Assembly (NCBI RefSeq): GCF_011043525.1
Contig: NZ_JAAKGO010000007.1
Location: forward strand, 124,001 to 188,000
Source: Sphingobacterium sp. SGG-5
GTDB taxonomy: Bacteria; Bacteroidota; Bacteroidia; Sphingobacteriales; Sphingobacteriaceae
DNA: 64,000 nt
Direction: 5' to 3'
Below are positions 15,509-23,201 of this stretch, piece by piece. A model generated the notes under the pieces. That model had not been told where the DNA came from and made no database searches. It saw nothing but the letters and a program-made list of their open reading frames with translations. Numbering within the stretch: position 1 is the first letter of the stretch; each line of letters starts with the position of its first letter. The position numbers and the translations under genes are program-made.

Positions 15509-16708
15509 TTATAGCAAAGTATTATACACGACCCGCCCTTTAACCATAGTGAGGCTTACCTGTACATTATCGTCGAAAACGACCAGATCGGCGTCCTTCC
15601 CTTCTTCAATAGATCCTTTCTTTGAATCCACTTTCATAACCCGTGCAGGATTTAAGCTGATCATGCGTATAATCTCTTCCAGGGATAAATGACCAAGCTT
15701 CAGCATGGTACGCACTAACCTGTCGGTTGTCGCTACACTGCCGGCGAAAGCCGTCCGATCCTGTAATTTTGCCACGCCGTCTTCGATAAGAACCTCCATT
15801 CCATCGTCGTAACTTCCCAAAATCGAACGCTCATCGGTCGTTCCTGCGGCACGCATCGCATCTGTTATGAGAATCATTTTATCCGCTCCTTTCACCTTGT
15901 AAATCAATCGCAGCAACGGATCCGGAAGATGTATGCCATCCGCAATCAATTCCAGATCAAAATCATCGAGAAGATAACCTGCCTCTACAACCCCCGCATA
16001 CCGAAAGGCATTCCGTCTGGTAACGCCCGACATCGCCGAATAAAAATGTGTCATCAGGTTGTAACCCGCCTGGTGAGCTTTGACGACATCTTCATAAATT
16101 GCATCCGTATGTGCTATAGCTGCAATAATACCCTTTGATGTCAGATATTCGCCAAACTCTATTGCTCCCTCCAACTCCGGAGCAGCACTCCAACGGACTA
16201 TACTATCGTATTCTTCGATCAAGCGTTGATATTCGGCAGGATCCGGATTGCGGATATAACGGGGATCTTGCGCTCCCCGCTGGCTCATGGCAAAATAAGG
16301 TCCCTCCAGATGTATACCTAAAAACTGCGCGCCATTAATTTTCTTGTCTTTTATACGCTCGTAACTTCCCAATGTTTCCTTTAGCCGTTCCTGCGTACTG
16401 GTAAGCGTGGTCGGAACCATCGAGGTCGTTCCGTATTTGGCATGTGTGACAGCGATATTTTCAAAAGCTTCCGCTGTACCGTCCATAAAATCATAGCCGC
16501 CGCCGCCGTGTACATGGATGTCAATAAAGCCGGGTGATAAATACTTTCTCTGCAGATCGATTAGCGTGCAACCTTCAAACCGACCCAAGGATATGTCTTC
16601 CTCTTCATATATGGCTTTGATCTTCGCTCCCTCCACCAGGACGGCGCCTAAAAAGATCTCATTTCTTAATATAATCTCCGCATTATAAAACAATATGCAA
16701 TCTGTCAT
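15509..16708 (-). CDS. nagA: N-acetylglucosamine-6-phosphate deacetylase
   Basis: A 399-residue amidohydrolase that removes acetate from GlcNAc-6-phosphate before NagB. Motifs: 'SPGFIDIHVHGGGGYDFMDG' (metal HxH), 'FLGIHLEGPYF' (metal Glu), 'AAIAHTDA' and 'LMTHFYSAMSGV' (metal/substrate His), 'LELIADGIHLP' (substrate His), 'LITDAMRAAGT' (catalytic Asp), 'SLNPARVM'. The frame extends 69 bp further upstream, but ATG 16708 is preferred because it starts the first strand and the extension would overlap the promoter/operator at 16737-16755. It is the first gene of the cluster, and its stop lies 11 bp from nagB. Confidence 0.93.
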   Translation of the reverse strand: MTDCILFYNAEIILRNEIFLGAVLVEGAKIKAIYEEEDISLGRFEGCTLIDLQRKYLSPGFIDIHVHGGGGYDFMDGTAEAFENIAVTHAKYGTTSMVPTTLTSTQERLKETLGSYERIKDKKINGAQFLGIHLEGPYFAMSQRGAQDPRYIRNPDPAEYQRLIEEYDSIVRWSAAPELEGAIEFGEYLTSKGIIAAIAHTDAIYEDVVKAHQAGYNLMTHFYSAMSGVTRRNAFRYAGVVEAGYLLDDFDLELIADGIHLPDPLLRLIYKVKGADKMILITDAMRAAGTTDERSILGSYDDGMEVLIEDGVAKLQDRTAFAGSVATTDRLVRTMLKLGHLSLEEIIRMISLNPARVMKVDSKKGSIEEGKDADLVVFDDNVQVSLTMVKGRVVYNTLL

Positions 16709-16736
16709 GAGGTCAGTTAAGTTTATAAGTACAATT

Positions 16737-16755
16737 GTGTACGTACACGAAAGTA
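16737..16755 (-). promoter_or_regulatory. nagA promoter with LacI-type operator (P1)
   Basis: GTGTACGTACAC (16737-16748) is a perfect 12-bp palindrome with matching flanks (TTG..CAA-like: TTgGTGT / ACACgAA). On the minus strand it directly follows TACTTTCG, one mismatch from the TAnnTTTG -7 box. TTTG lies 19 bp further upstream, the canonical spacing. The operator would cover the transcription start, the classical position for repression. Confidence 0.65.
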
Positions 16756-16930
16756 CAAAACATTTTTCGAAATCCAAATTATTTATTGAAAAAGGTCTTT
16801 CATCCGGAAAGCTATATCAGCTCGGGGTAATGCTCTCTTCTGAATGTTAATTAAGAACAAACCGGGCTATTGGAACGTTTTCTGGCATCAAAATTGCAAA
16901 ACTTCCCCGTTGAATAAAACTGATTGCGAA

Positions 16931-17707
16931 ATGAAAAAGACACTATTTTTAAGTTTGGCCGCACTCGCTTTATTGAGTGCCTGTGAGAGTAATAATGAAT
17001 CGGGTTCGGGCAGAACACCATTATCTGTAAAAATAACTGACGCTCCGGGAAGATATGACAATGTCTTACTTAACATCGACAAAATTGAAGTGATTACCAG
17101 TTCTGGTCGTACGACGATTGATATTGATGAGAATGAGCCCTTTGACATCCTGGAGTTCGCGATGGGGAAAGACACCCTTCTTGCAACTGAAACGGTAGCC
17201 TCTGGGCGCCTTCAAGAGGTGCGCTTGATACTGGATGATGAAGGCAACGAAGTTGTTATCGACGGAACTGCCCATCCATTGACTACGCCTAGCGGTCAGA
17301 GCTCAGGTGTTAAAATAAAAGTGCATGACGAACTTGTTCCGGATGTCGCCTACACCATGCTATTGGACTTTGATGTAGCTAGTTCGATAACAACGACAGG
17401 CAATGGAGGTTACATCTTGAAACCTGTAATTCGTGCTATCCCAGAGGCCGTATCGGGTGTCATCCGTGGCATGATACTACCTTTAGATGCGAATGTGAGG
17501 ATATATGCAGAAACCACAGAGGATGATCGTATCGGTGCCGTAACGGATATCGAGGGGGCTTTTTATTTCCCAGGAATTGAGGATGGAACATACACCATCA
17601 TTATCGAACCGGAAAATGAAATTTACGCCAGCCAAACCATTGAAGATGTAGAGGTAGAAAATGGAATGGTTAAGAATTTAGGGACTATCACCCTTACTAT
17701 ATTATAA
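16931..17707 (+). CDS. DUF4382 lipoprotein with C-terminal carboxypeptidase-like repeat
   Basis: A 258-residue lipoprotein: MKKTLFLSLAALALLSAC gives a lipobox LSAC, so ATG 16931 is chosen over in-frame starts 87 bp upstream. Residues about 35-170 match DUF4382 ('PLSVKITDAPGRYDNVLLNIDKIEV', 'FDILEFAMGKDTLLATETVASGRLQEVRLIL', 'VKIKVHDELVPDVAYTMLLDFDV'). After 'KPVIRAI' a beta-sandwich resembling the carboxypeptidase regulatory domain follows ('AVTDIEGAFYFPGIEDGTYTIIIEPE'). Such proteins are surface or periplasmic and of unknown function. It is transcribed divergently from nagA across a 222-bp region and need not belong to the nag regulon. Confidence 0.85.
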   Translation: MKKTLFLSLAALALLSACESNNESGSGRTPLSVKITDAPGRYDNVLLNIDKIEVITSSGRTTIDIDENEPFDILEFAMGKDTLLATETVASGRLQEVRLILDDEGNEVVIDGTAHPLTTPSGQSSGVKIKVHDELVPDVAYTMLLDFDVASSITTTGNGGYILKPVIRAIPEAVSGVIRGMILPLDANVRIYAETTEDDRIGAVTDIEGAFYFPGIEDGTYTIIIEPENEIYASQTIEDVEVENGMVKNLGTITLTIL

Positions 17708-17799
17708 TCAAAATACACAGAGGTGGGTATAATGCTGATTAACGATAAATATTTCTAAAACCATTAGTTTTTTTTAATTTAGCGTCAAATCAGCTTAGT

Positions 17800-18963
17800 A
17801 TGAATATTCAAGTGGCCAGTAGGCTTCAGCATACAGAAGAATATTATTTTTCAAAAAAACTACGGGAGATCGATGAGCTTAATAAAGCCGGCAAACAAAT
17901 CATCAATTTAGGTATCGGAAGTCCGGATCTCCCACCCCACCCGGATGTCATTAGGGTGTTAAGTGAGCAAGCTTCTTTACCGAACACGCACGGTTATCAA
18001 AATTATAAAGGTGCGCCCATATTACGGCAAGCTATTTCGGATTGGTATGTGAGATACTATGGTGTACTTCTAAATCCGAATACAGAAGTATTACCACTCA
18101 TCGGATCCAAGGAAGGGATTGTTCATATTTGCATGACCTACCTTCAGGAAGGCGATAAAGTATTAGTTCCCAATCCCGGATACCCCGCTTATACCAGTGC
18201 GGCACGGCTCAGCGGGGCCACCATCGTTCCTTATACATTGTCGGAAGAAAATGGATGGCTCCCGGATTTAGCAGCGATCGAAGAGTCCGATTTATCGCAC
18301 GTAAAGATGATGTGGATCAATTATCCACACATGCCTACGGGTACGTTGGGAAACACCGCATTTTTTGAACAGATTGTCGCTTTCGGACGAAAACATAATA
18401 TCTTGATATGTCATGATAATCCGTACAGCTTCATCCTGAACGATCAGCCCCAAAGTATCCTTTCTGTGGAAGGTGCTCTGGATGTCGCTATTGAACTAAA
18501 CTCCTTAAGCAAGTCTTCAAATATGGCGGGTTGGCGGATTGGCATGCTATTGGCCAACGAAACACGGATCAATGAAATTCTACGTTTCAAGAGCAACATG
18601 GATTCGGGCATGTTCTTGCCACTACAGGTCGCTGCAGCGACTGCGCTGGGTCTGGACCGGAGCTGGTATACCCAATTGAACGATGAATACCGCAAAAGAA
18701 GGGAAAAGGTCTTCGAAATTATGGATCTATTGGGCTGTAGTTATAACAAGGATCAGGTAGGACTATTTGTATGGGCGAAGATACCATCACGCTTTAAGGA
18801 TGGTTATGCATTGTGTGATGACGTTTTATACAAATCGCATGTATTCATCACGCCCGGGGGGATATTCGGTTCGGCAGGCGATTCATATATCCGCATAAGC
18901 CTATGTGCTACGTCAGATGTTTTTCAGCAGGCCATTAGTAGAATTAAGGATACTTTAGCTTAA
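17800..18963 (+). CDS. Class I/II PLP aminotransferase (aromatic/aspartate type)
   Basis: A 387-residue fold-type I aminotransferase. Motifs: 'INLGIGSPDLPPHPDVI', 'HGYQNYKGAPILRQAISDWY', 'PLIGSKEGIVHICMTYL', 'NPGYPAYTSAARLSGA', 'NYPHMPTGT' (the usual Asn-Pro is replaced by Pro-His at the cofactor-stacking loop), 'CHDNPYSFIL' (Asp to pyridine N), 'NSLSKSSNMAGWRIG' (PLP lysine) and 'YIRISLCA' (substrate-carboxylate Arg). It lies 56 bp upstream of prephenate dehydrogenase on the same strand, which suggests it transaminates prephenate or 4-hydroxyphenylpyruvate in tyrosine/phenylalanine synthesis. LL-diaminopimelate aminotransferases are close relatives, so that is the alternative. Confidence 0.85.
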   Translation: MNIQVASRLQHTEEYYFSKKLREIDELNKAGKQIINLGIGSPDLPPHPDVIRVLSEQASLPNTHGYQNYKGAPILRQAISDWYVRYYGVLLNPNTEVLPLIGSKEGIVHICMTYLQEGDKVLVPNPGYPAYTSAARLSGATIVPYTLSEENGWLPDLAAIEESDLSHVKMMWINYPHMPTGTLGNTAFFEQIVAFGRKHNILICHDNPYSFILNDQPQSILSVEGALDVAIELNSLSKSSNMAGWRIGMLLANETRINEILRFKSNMDSGMFLPLQVAAATALGLDRSWYTQLNDEYRKRREKVFEIMDLLGCSYNKDQVGLFVWAKIPSRFKDGYALCDDVLYKSHVFITPGGIFGSAGDSYIRISLCATSDVFQQAISRIKDTLA

Positions 18964-19019
18964 CTTTGCTGGCAATTTCAGTTGAAAAAACGGTACAACT
19001 TTAGTGCAATAATAAAAAG

Positions 19020-19859
19020 ATGAATATAGCAATTGTAGGTGTAGGTCTGATTGGTGGATCAATAGCGCTGCGGCTGAGAGAAACTGAACAATACAATAAA
19101 ATAATAGGTGTCGACAAGAGTGAAGCTAACCGGAAAAAGGCGCTTCAACTTAAGCTTGTTGACGAATTTGTCACGTTGGAAGAAGCTATCGACCAATGTA
19201 AGGTGGTTATTCTCGCTACACCTGTAGATGCTATTGTACAACTCGCTCCTTATATTCTGGATCGTGTTACCGATCAGGTTTTGATCGATATGGGATCCAC
19301 CAAAATCAACATTTTAGAACAGATTGCAGATCATCCCAAAAGAGGGCGTTACGTGGCCGCACACCCAATGGCAGGTACCGAGTACTCCGGCCCCGAAGCT
19401 GCACTTCCCGATCTTTTCAAAGATAAGAATATGGTGTATGTGGAAGCTTTCAAATCGGATGAGGATGCTTTTGACCTGGCCGACACGATAACCGAGCAAC
19501 TCGAAATGAAGTCGCTCTTCATGAATGCGGAAGAACATGATATGCATACGGCTTATGTTTCCCATATTTCACATTTAACGTCTTTCGCATTGGCATTGAC
19601 TGTATTGGAAAAAGAAAAATCGCAGGGACGGATTTTCGAACTGGCCGGATCTGGATTTGAGTCCACTGTACGGCTTGCGAAATCGTCACCGGATATGTGG
19701 ACGCCTATCTTCAAACAAAACCGAATAAATGTATTGGAAGTATTGGAAGAACATATCAAACAATTGCAAAAACTGCATGATAAAATTGAAGCAGAAGATT
19801 ACGAGGGTCTGCATAAGCTTATTAAAAAATCGAACAAAATAAAGCGGATTATTAAATAA
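19020..19859 (+). CDS. tyrA: Prephenate dehydrogenase
   Basis: A 279-residue NAD-dependent dehydrogenase that oxidatively decarboxylates prephenate to 4-hydroxyphenylpyruvate in tyrosine synthesis. 'MNIAIVGVGLIGGSIALRL' gives the GxGxxGGS dinucleotide fingerprint, 'VILATPVDAIV' and 'DMGSTK' the following strands, and 'YVAAHPMAGTEYSGPEAA' the catalytic histidine motif of TyrA. The helical C-terminal dimer domain contains 'HTAYVSHISHLTSFALAL' and 'GSGFESTVRLAKSSPDMW'. There is no fused chorismate mutase or ACT domain. The upstream aminotransferase is probably cotranscribed; the chorismate-mutase/DAHP-synthase gene often adjacent in related genomes is absent here. Confidence 0.92.
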   Translation: MNIAIVGVGLIGGSIALRLRETEQYNKIIGVDKSEANRKKALQLKLVDEFVTLEEAIDQCKVVILATPVDAIVQLAPYILDRVTDQVLIDMGSTKINILEQIADHPKRGRYVAAHPMAGTEYSGPEAALPDLFKDKNMVYVEAFKSDEDAFDLADTITEQLEMKSLFMNAEEHDMHTAYVSHISHLTSFALALTVLEKEKSQGRIFELAGSGFESTVRLAKSSPDMWTPIFKQNRINVLEVLEEHIKQLQKLHDKIEAEDYEGLHKLIKKSNKIKRIIK

Positions 19860-19871
19860 TAGGCCATAAAA

Positions 19872-19904
19872 AAAGGTTTTCAAACGGGGAGAATGAAAAC
19901 CTTT
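19872..19904. terminator. Hairpin terminator after tyrA
   Basis: AAAGGTTTTCA and TGAAAACCTTT form a perfect 11-bp stem with an 11-bp loop, 13 bp after the tyrA stop. The A-run before the stem would make it stronger for leftward transcription. On the plus strand the T content is modest, so termination efficiency is uncertain. Confidence 0.6.
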
Positions 19905-20056
19905 ACTAACCAATTATAAACCTAAATTATGATACCACAAAGATAAGTGTAAAAAGTACACCTGTCAAGAGTTTTTAGAAAACTTAACAATTATTTAACA
20001 CACCTTGATTTTCACTATACTCACCTCTCAGCCGCGCACTCAAAGTATAACAATAA

Positions 20057-20110
20057 TTTGACAAGAAAAAAGCATTCCTTTCGGTAGTTTTGCAACCGAA
20101 TGAACGTTCA
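20057..20110 (+). promoter_or_regulatory. Promoter and palindromic operator of the efflux operon
   Basis: TTTG (20057-20060) and TAGTTTTG (20085-20092, exact TAnnTTTG) form a Bacteroidota promoter with 24-bp spacing. The expected start of transcription is at about 20097-20100, the A of the TetR gene ATG. TGAACGTTCA (20101-20110), a perfect 10-bp palindrome of the form used by TetR/AcrR repressors, overlaps the start codon. The mRNA is predicted to be leaderless or nearly so, and repression would occur right at +1. Confidence 0.6.
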
Positions 20111-20681
20111 ATTGACAGATAAAATCGAGTGTATTTTTAAAAACACCATGCTTCTCATCCAAGAGCATGGTTTTCATGGTACGCCTATGAGCCAGATTGC
20201 CAAATCCTCGGATGTCGCTATCGGCACCATTTATCATTATTTTCCTTCGAAGGAGGTATTGATACTTCAATTATATGACTATTGCAAACAGCAGATGCAC
20301 AGTTACATTTTTGATGAGATGGATAAGAGCCTCGATTATAAGGAGCAGTTTTTTCTGGTTTTTAAATGCTTCTGTTCTTTTTATCGTGACCATACAGATA
20401 AATTTAGCTTCATGGAGCAGTTTTACAGTTCTCCATTTTTCGAAATTGCCCAATCCAAAACATCAGACGGACCGTATGAAGAAAACAAACTCATTGATTT
20501 TCTGCTACGCGGGATAGAAGTAAATGCCTTGAAAAAAAGAGACGTCTGCATCCTCTCATCGGCTTTTATCGGGGTGGCAGTCTCCTTTTCTAAATCTGTA
20601 TTGTATGGAAAGATCAAATTTGAAGAAAAGCAATTGGACGATTTAATCGATATTATTTGGAACGGCGTAAAAACAACATAA
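20100..20681 (+). CDS. TetR/AcrR-family repressor of the RND efflux operon
   Basis: A 193-residue TetR-type regulator. Helices 1-4 of the DNA-binding domain are 'KIECIFKNTMLLIQEHGFHGTPMSQIAKSSDVAIGTIYHYFPSKEVLILQLY', here given as a composite description in which 'IGTIYHYFPSKE' is the recognition signature. The C-terminal ligand domain is divergent, as usual. ATG 20100 is needed for a full first helix. Located 5 bp before the TolC gene, it is the first gene of the efflux operon and probably represses it through the palindrome at its own start codon, with release by a pump substrate. Confidence 0.9.
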   Translation: MNVQLTDKIECIFKNTMLLIQEHGFHGTPMSQIAKSSDVAIGTIYHYFPSKEVLILQLYDYCKQQMHSYIFDEMDKSLDYKEQFFLVFKCFCSFYRDHTDKFSFMEQFYSSPFFEIAQSKTSDGPYEENKLIDFLLRGIEVNALKKRDVCILSSAFIGVAVSFSKSVLYGKIKFEEKQLDDLIDIIWNGVKTT

Positions 20682-20686
20682 ACACT

Positions 20687-22018
20687 ATGAATTTTAATTA
20701 TTTAAAGCGACTATCCTCCTTTTTATTTTTTGCAGCCCTTGGTTATTCAGCCGCAATCGCACAAGAGACTCCGAAGCTCGCCAATGCCACGTTGGACGAC
20801 TTGATAAACTATGCATTGAGCAATAAGATCGACCTGAAACAAGCCCAATTGGATCAGGAGATCGGCGAAAGGGAAATTGCTTCTGCACTTTCGGGATGGT
20901 TTCCCCAGATCAATGCCACGGCCAGCTTAAGCCATGCTATACAGCTGCCCACGACAAATATCAACGGGGCAAATATTACCATGGGACAACGCAATAACAG
21001 CGGACTCACCATCCAGGCTGACCAAGCTATCATTAGCCCGCAGTTATTTCAGGCGTCAAAAGCAGCAGATTTTATTCGCCAGCAAAACGAACTCAATGTT
21101 GAAAACGCACAAATAAATACGGTGGTCACCGTCAGTAAAGCGTACTATGATATTTTAACGAGCGAGGAACAAATAAAGGTAATTTTGGAAAATATCGCCC
21201 GGTTGGAACGGCAGCATGCGGAAGCTTCTGCACGTTATGAAGTCGGATTGGTCGATAAGACTGATTATAAAAGAGCCCAGATATCGTTAAATAATGCCCG
21301 GGCAGAACTCAAGTCGGCACGTGAACTTCGCGGGTACAAATACGATTATCTAAAAATGTTATTGGCTATTCCCCGGGAGCAGTCCTTGTCCTTATCGTTT
21401 ATGGACCAGAATATGGAAACATCAGTATTATTGGACACCTCTGAAATGTTGCATATAGCCGACCGTGTCGAGTTCAGACAACTCCAGAACGTGAAGGAGA
21501 TTCAAAAACTGAATACACAATATCATAAATGGAGCTTTCTTCCACGGGTGGGTGCCTACGCCAACTATTCGGCAAATTACCGGAACAATGCATTTGAAAA
21601 CCTCTATAAAGACAATTTTCCTGCATCCACGGTAGGGTTAAGTTTAAATCTACCGATTTTCCAGGGAACAAAACGAATACAGGAACTCCGAAAATCCGAA
21701 CTGGAGGAAGAACGTTTGGATCTGGATATTCAGGATCTGGAGAATCAAATCAGCACCGAATATTCTTTGTCCATGGCTTCCTATCGCTCCAATATGAACG
21801 ACTGGCGTAATGCAAAGGAAAACATTACGCTATCAGAAGAGGTCTACAATACCATCAAATTACAATATGATGCCGGCATAAAGACCTATCTGGACCTCAT
21901 GACTGCCGAGACGAATCTAAAAACGGCACAGATTAATTACTTAAACGCGCTATACGCCCTTTTATCCAGCAAACTGGACATCCAAAAGGCATTGGGCGCT
22001 ATTGCAATAAACAACTAA
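20687..22018 (+). CDS. TolC-family outer-membrane efflux protein
   Basis: A 443-residue TolC homologue with a signal peptide (cleaved near 'AAIAQETPK'). It carries two copies of the long helical hairpin repeat typical of OEP proteins ('LDDLINYALSNKIDLKQAQLDQEIGEREI' and the second half around 'AGIKTYLDLMTAETNLKTAQINYLNALYALLSSKLDIQKALG' region, key residues Y-L-D-L). It forms the trimeric channel through the outer membrane for the adjacent RND pump. The start is taken at 20687 because the signal peptide begins there; 30 bp upstream in frame lies inside tetR. Confidence 0.92.
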   Translation: MNFNYLKRLSSFLFFAALGYSAAIAQETPKLANATLDDLINYALSNKIDLKQAQLDQEIGEREIASALSGWFPQINATASLSHAIQLPTTNINGANITMGQRNNSGLTIQADQAIISPQLFQASKAADFIRQQNELNVENAQINTVVTVSKAYYDILTSEEQIKVILENIARLERQHAEASARYEVGLVDKTDYKRAQISLNNARAELKSARELRGYKYDYLKMLLAIPREQSLSLSFMDQNMETSVLLDTSEMLHIADRVEFRQLQNVKEIQKLNTQYHKWSFLPRVGAYANYSANYRNNAFENLYKDNFPASTVGLSLNLPIFQGTKRIQELRKSELEEERLDLDIQDLENQISTEYSLSMASYRSNMNDWRNAKENITLSEEVYNTIKLQYDAGIKTYLDLMTAETNLKTAQINYLNALYALLSSKLDIQKALGAIAINN

Positions 22019-22047
22019 ACTTGAAACTATAACGAACACTCAGAACG

Positions 22048-23169
22048 ATGAATAACAATCAAATATTTTCCGCTTTCCTTATCAGTTTAGGTCTATTCGG
22101 GCAATCTTGTGGAACAAATACCAATAAAAGCGAACAAGCCGGTGGAAGATCGCAAGCAGAAGTAACTGTACCGGTGACCACAGTACTGGTCAACAAAGAA
22201 ATTGTGTCGGGTACAAAAAGCTATCCCGCAAATGTCGTCCCCCTACAGGAAACAGAGATCCGGGCGGAGGTAAGCGGATATATCACGAATATATATACCA
22301 GCGACGGGGCATATGTCAGTAAGGGACAGCGTCTTTACGAAATAGACCGCACGCGGTATAAAGCGGCTACAGAACAGGCAGAAGCCAATTTGGCCATTGC
22401 AAAAGCGAACCTTGATCGCGTACAAAAAGATTTAGAACGCTACCAGACGTTGGCCAAACAAGATGCGATAGCCCGGCAGACCCTGGATTATGCGATGACA
22501 GACCTCAACAACCAAAAAGCGCAGGTACAAGCGGCTGAAGCGGCATTGACGACTGCACGCACGAATTTACAGCGATCAGTCATTGTAGCGCCGTTCTCCG
22601 GAAATATAGGCATATCACAAGTTCGCCAAGGCGCACTGGTCAGTGCGGGATCTACGCTGCTAAATACGATAAGTTCGACGGATCCTATCGCGGTGGAATT
22701 TCAAATCAACGAAAAGGATATTACCGAATTTAATGCGTTACAGCGTGGAGCGTCCCAGGCAGACATCTATGTGACTTTACCCGACGGAAACCGGTTTGAA
22801 GGTGTAGGACACATCAGCACGATCGACCGAGCAGTAGACAGTCAGACCGGAACCATCAAGGTAAGGGCTTCTTTCGCTAACGCCAGCAACGCTTTACGTG
22901 CAGGCATGAACGCCACCTTGAATATACAAAGTGCATCAAAACAAGAGGAGTTGATTATCCCATACAAAGCCGTCTTTGAGCAATTAGGTACATTCAATGT
23001 ATATACAGTCAATGATAGCAGCAAAGTCGAACTGAAACAAGTTTCTTTAGGCGCGAAAATCGACGACAGAATTGTGGTTACGTCAGGCCTCGAAGCTGGA
23101 CAGAAGATAGTCACGGAAGGTGCTACGGCATTAAGACCTGGATTCAAAGTAACAGAGAATAATCAATAA
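22048..23169 (+). CDS. RND periplasmic adaptor (membrane-fusion protein), lipoprotein
   Basis: A 373-residue HlyD/AcrA-type adaptor. The N-terminus ends in a lipobox ('LFGQSC'), so it is likely anchored in the inner membrane. 'ETEIRAEVSGYITNIYTSDGAYVSKGQRLYEID' is the first half of the lipoyl-like domain, a coiled-coil hairpin of 'AEANLAIAKANLDRVQKDLERYQTLAKQDAI' type follows, then the second lipoyl half 'VIVAPFSGNIGISQVRQGALVSAG' and the beta-barrel domain ending in 'VTSGLEAGQKIVTEG'. It links TolC to the permease. It lies 29 bp after tolC and 32 bp before the pump gene. Confidence 0.92.
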   Translation: MNNNQIFSAFLISLGLFGQSCGTNTNKSEQAGGRSQAEVTVPVTTVLVNKEIVSGTKSYPANVVPLQETEIRAEVSGYITNIYTSDGAYVSKGQRLYEIDRTRYKAATEQAEANLAIAKANLDRVQKDLERYQTLAKQDAIARQTLDYAMTDLNNQKAQVQAAEAALTTARTNLQRSVIVAPFSGNIGISQVRQGALVSAGSTLLNTISSTDPIAVEFQINEKDITEFNALQRGASQADIYVTLPDGNRFEGVGHISTIDRAVDSQTGTIKVRASFANASNALRAGMNATLNIQSASKQEELIIPYKAVFEQLGTFNVYTVNDSSKVELKQVSLGAKIDDRIVVTSGLEAGQKIVTEGATALRPGFKVTENNQ

Positions 23170-23201
23170 ATCGTATTTGCAACAACGCTAATCAGATCAT
23201 A

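Noticed and set aside
16709-16777. Longer N-terminus for NagA
   Set aside because: The extra 23 residues are not NagA-like and would cover the promoter and operator.
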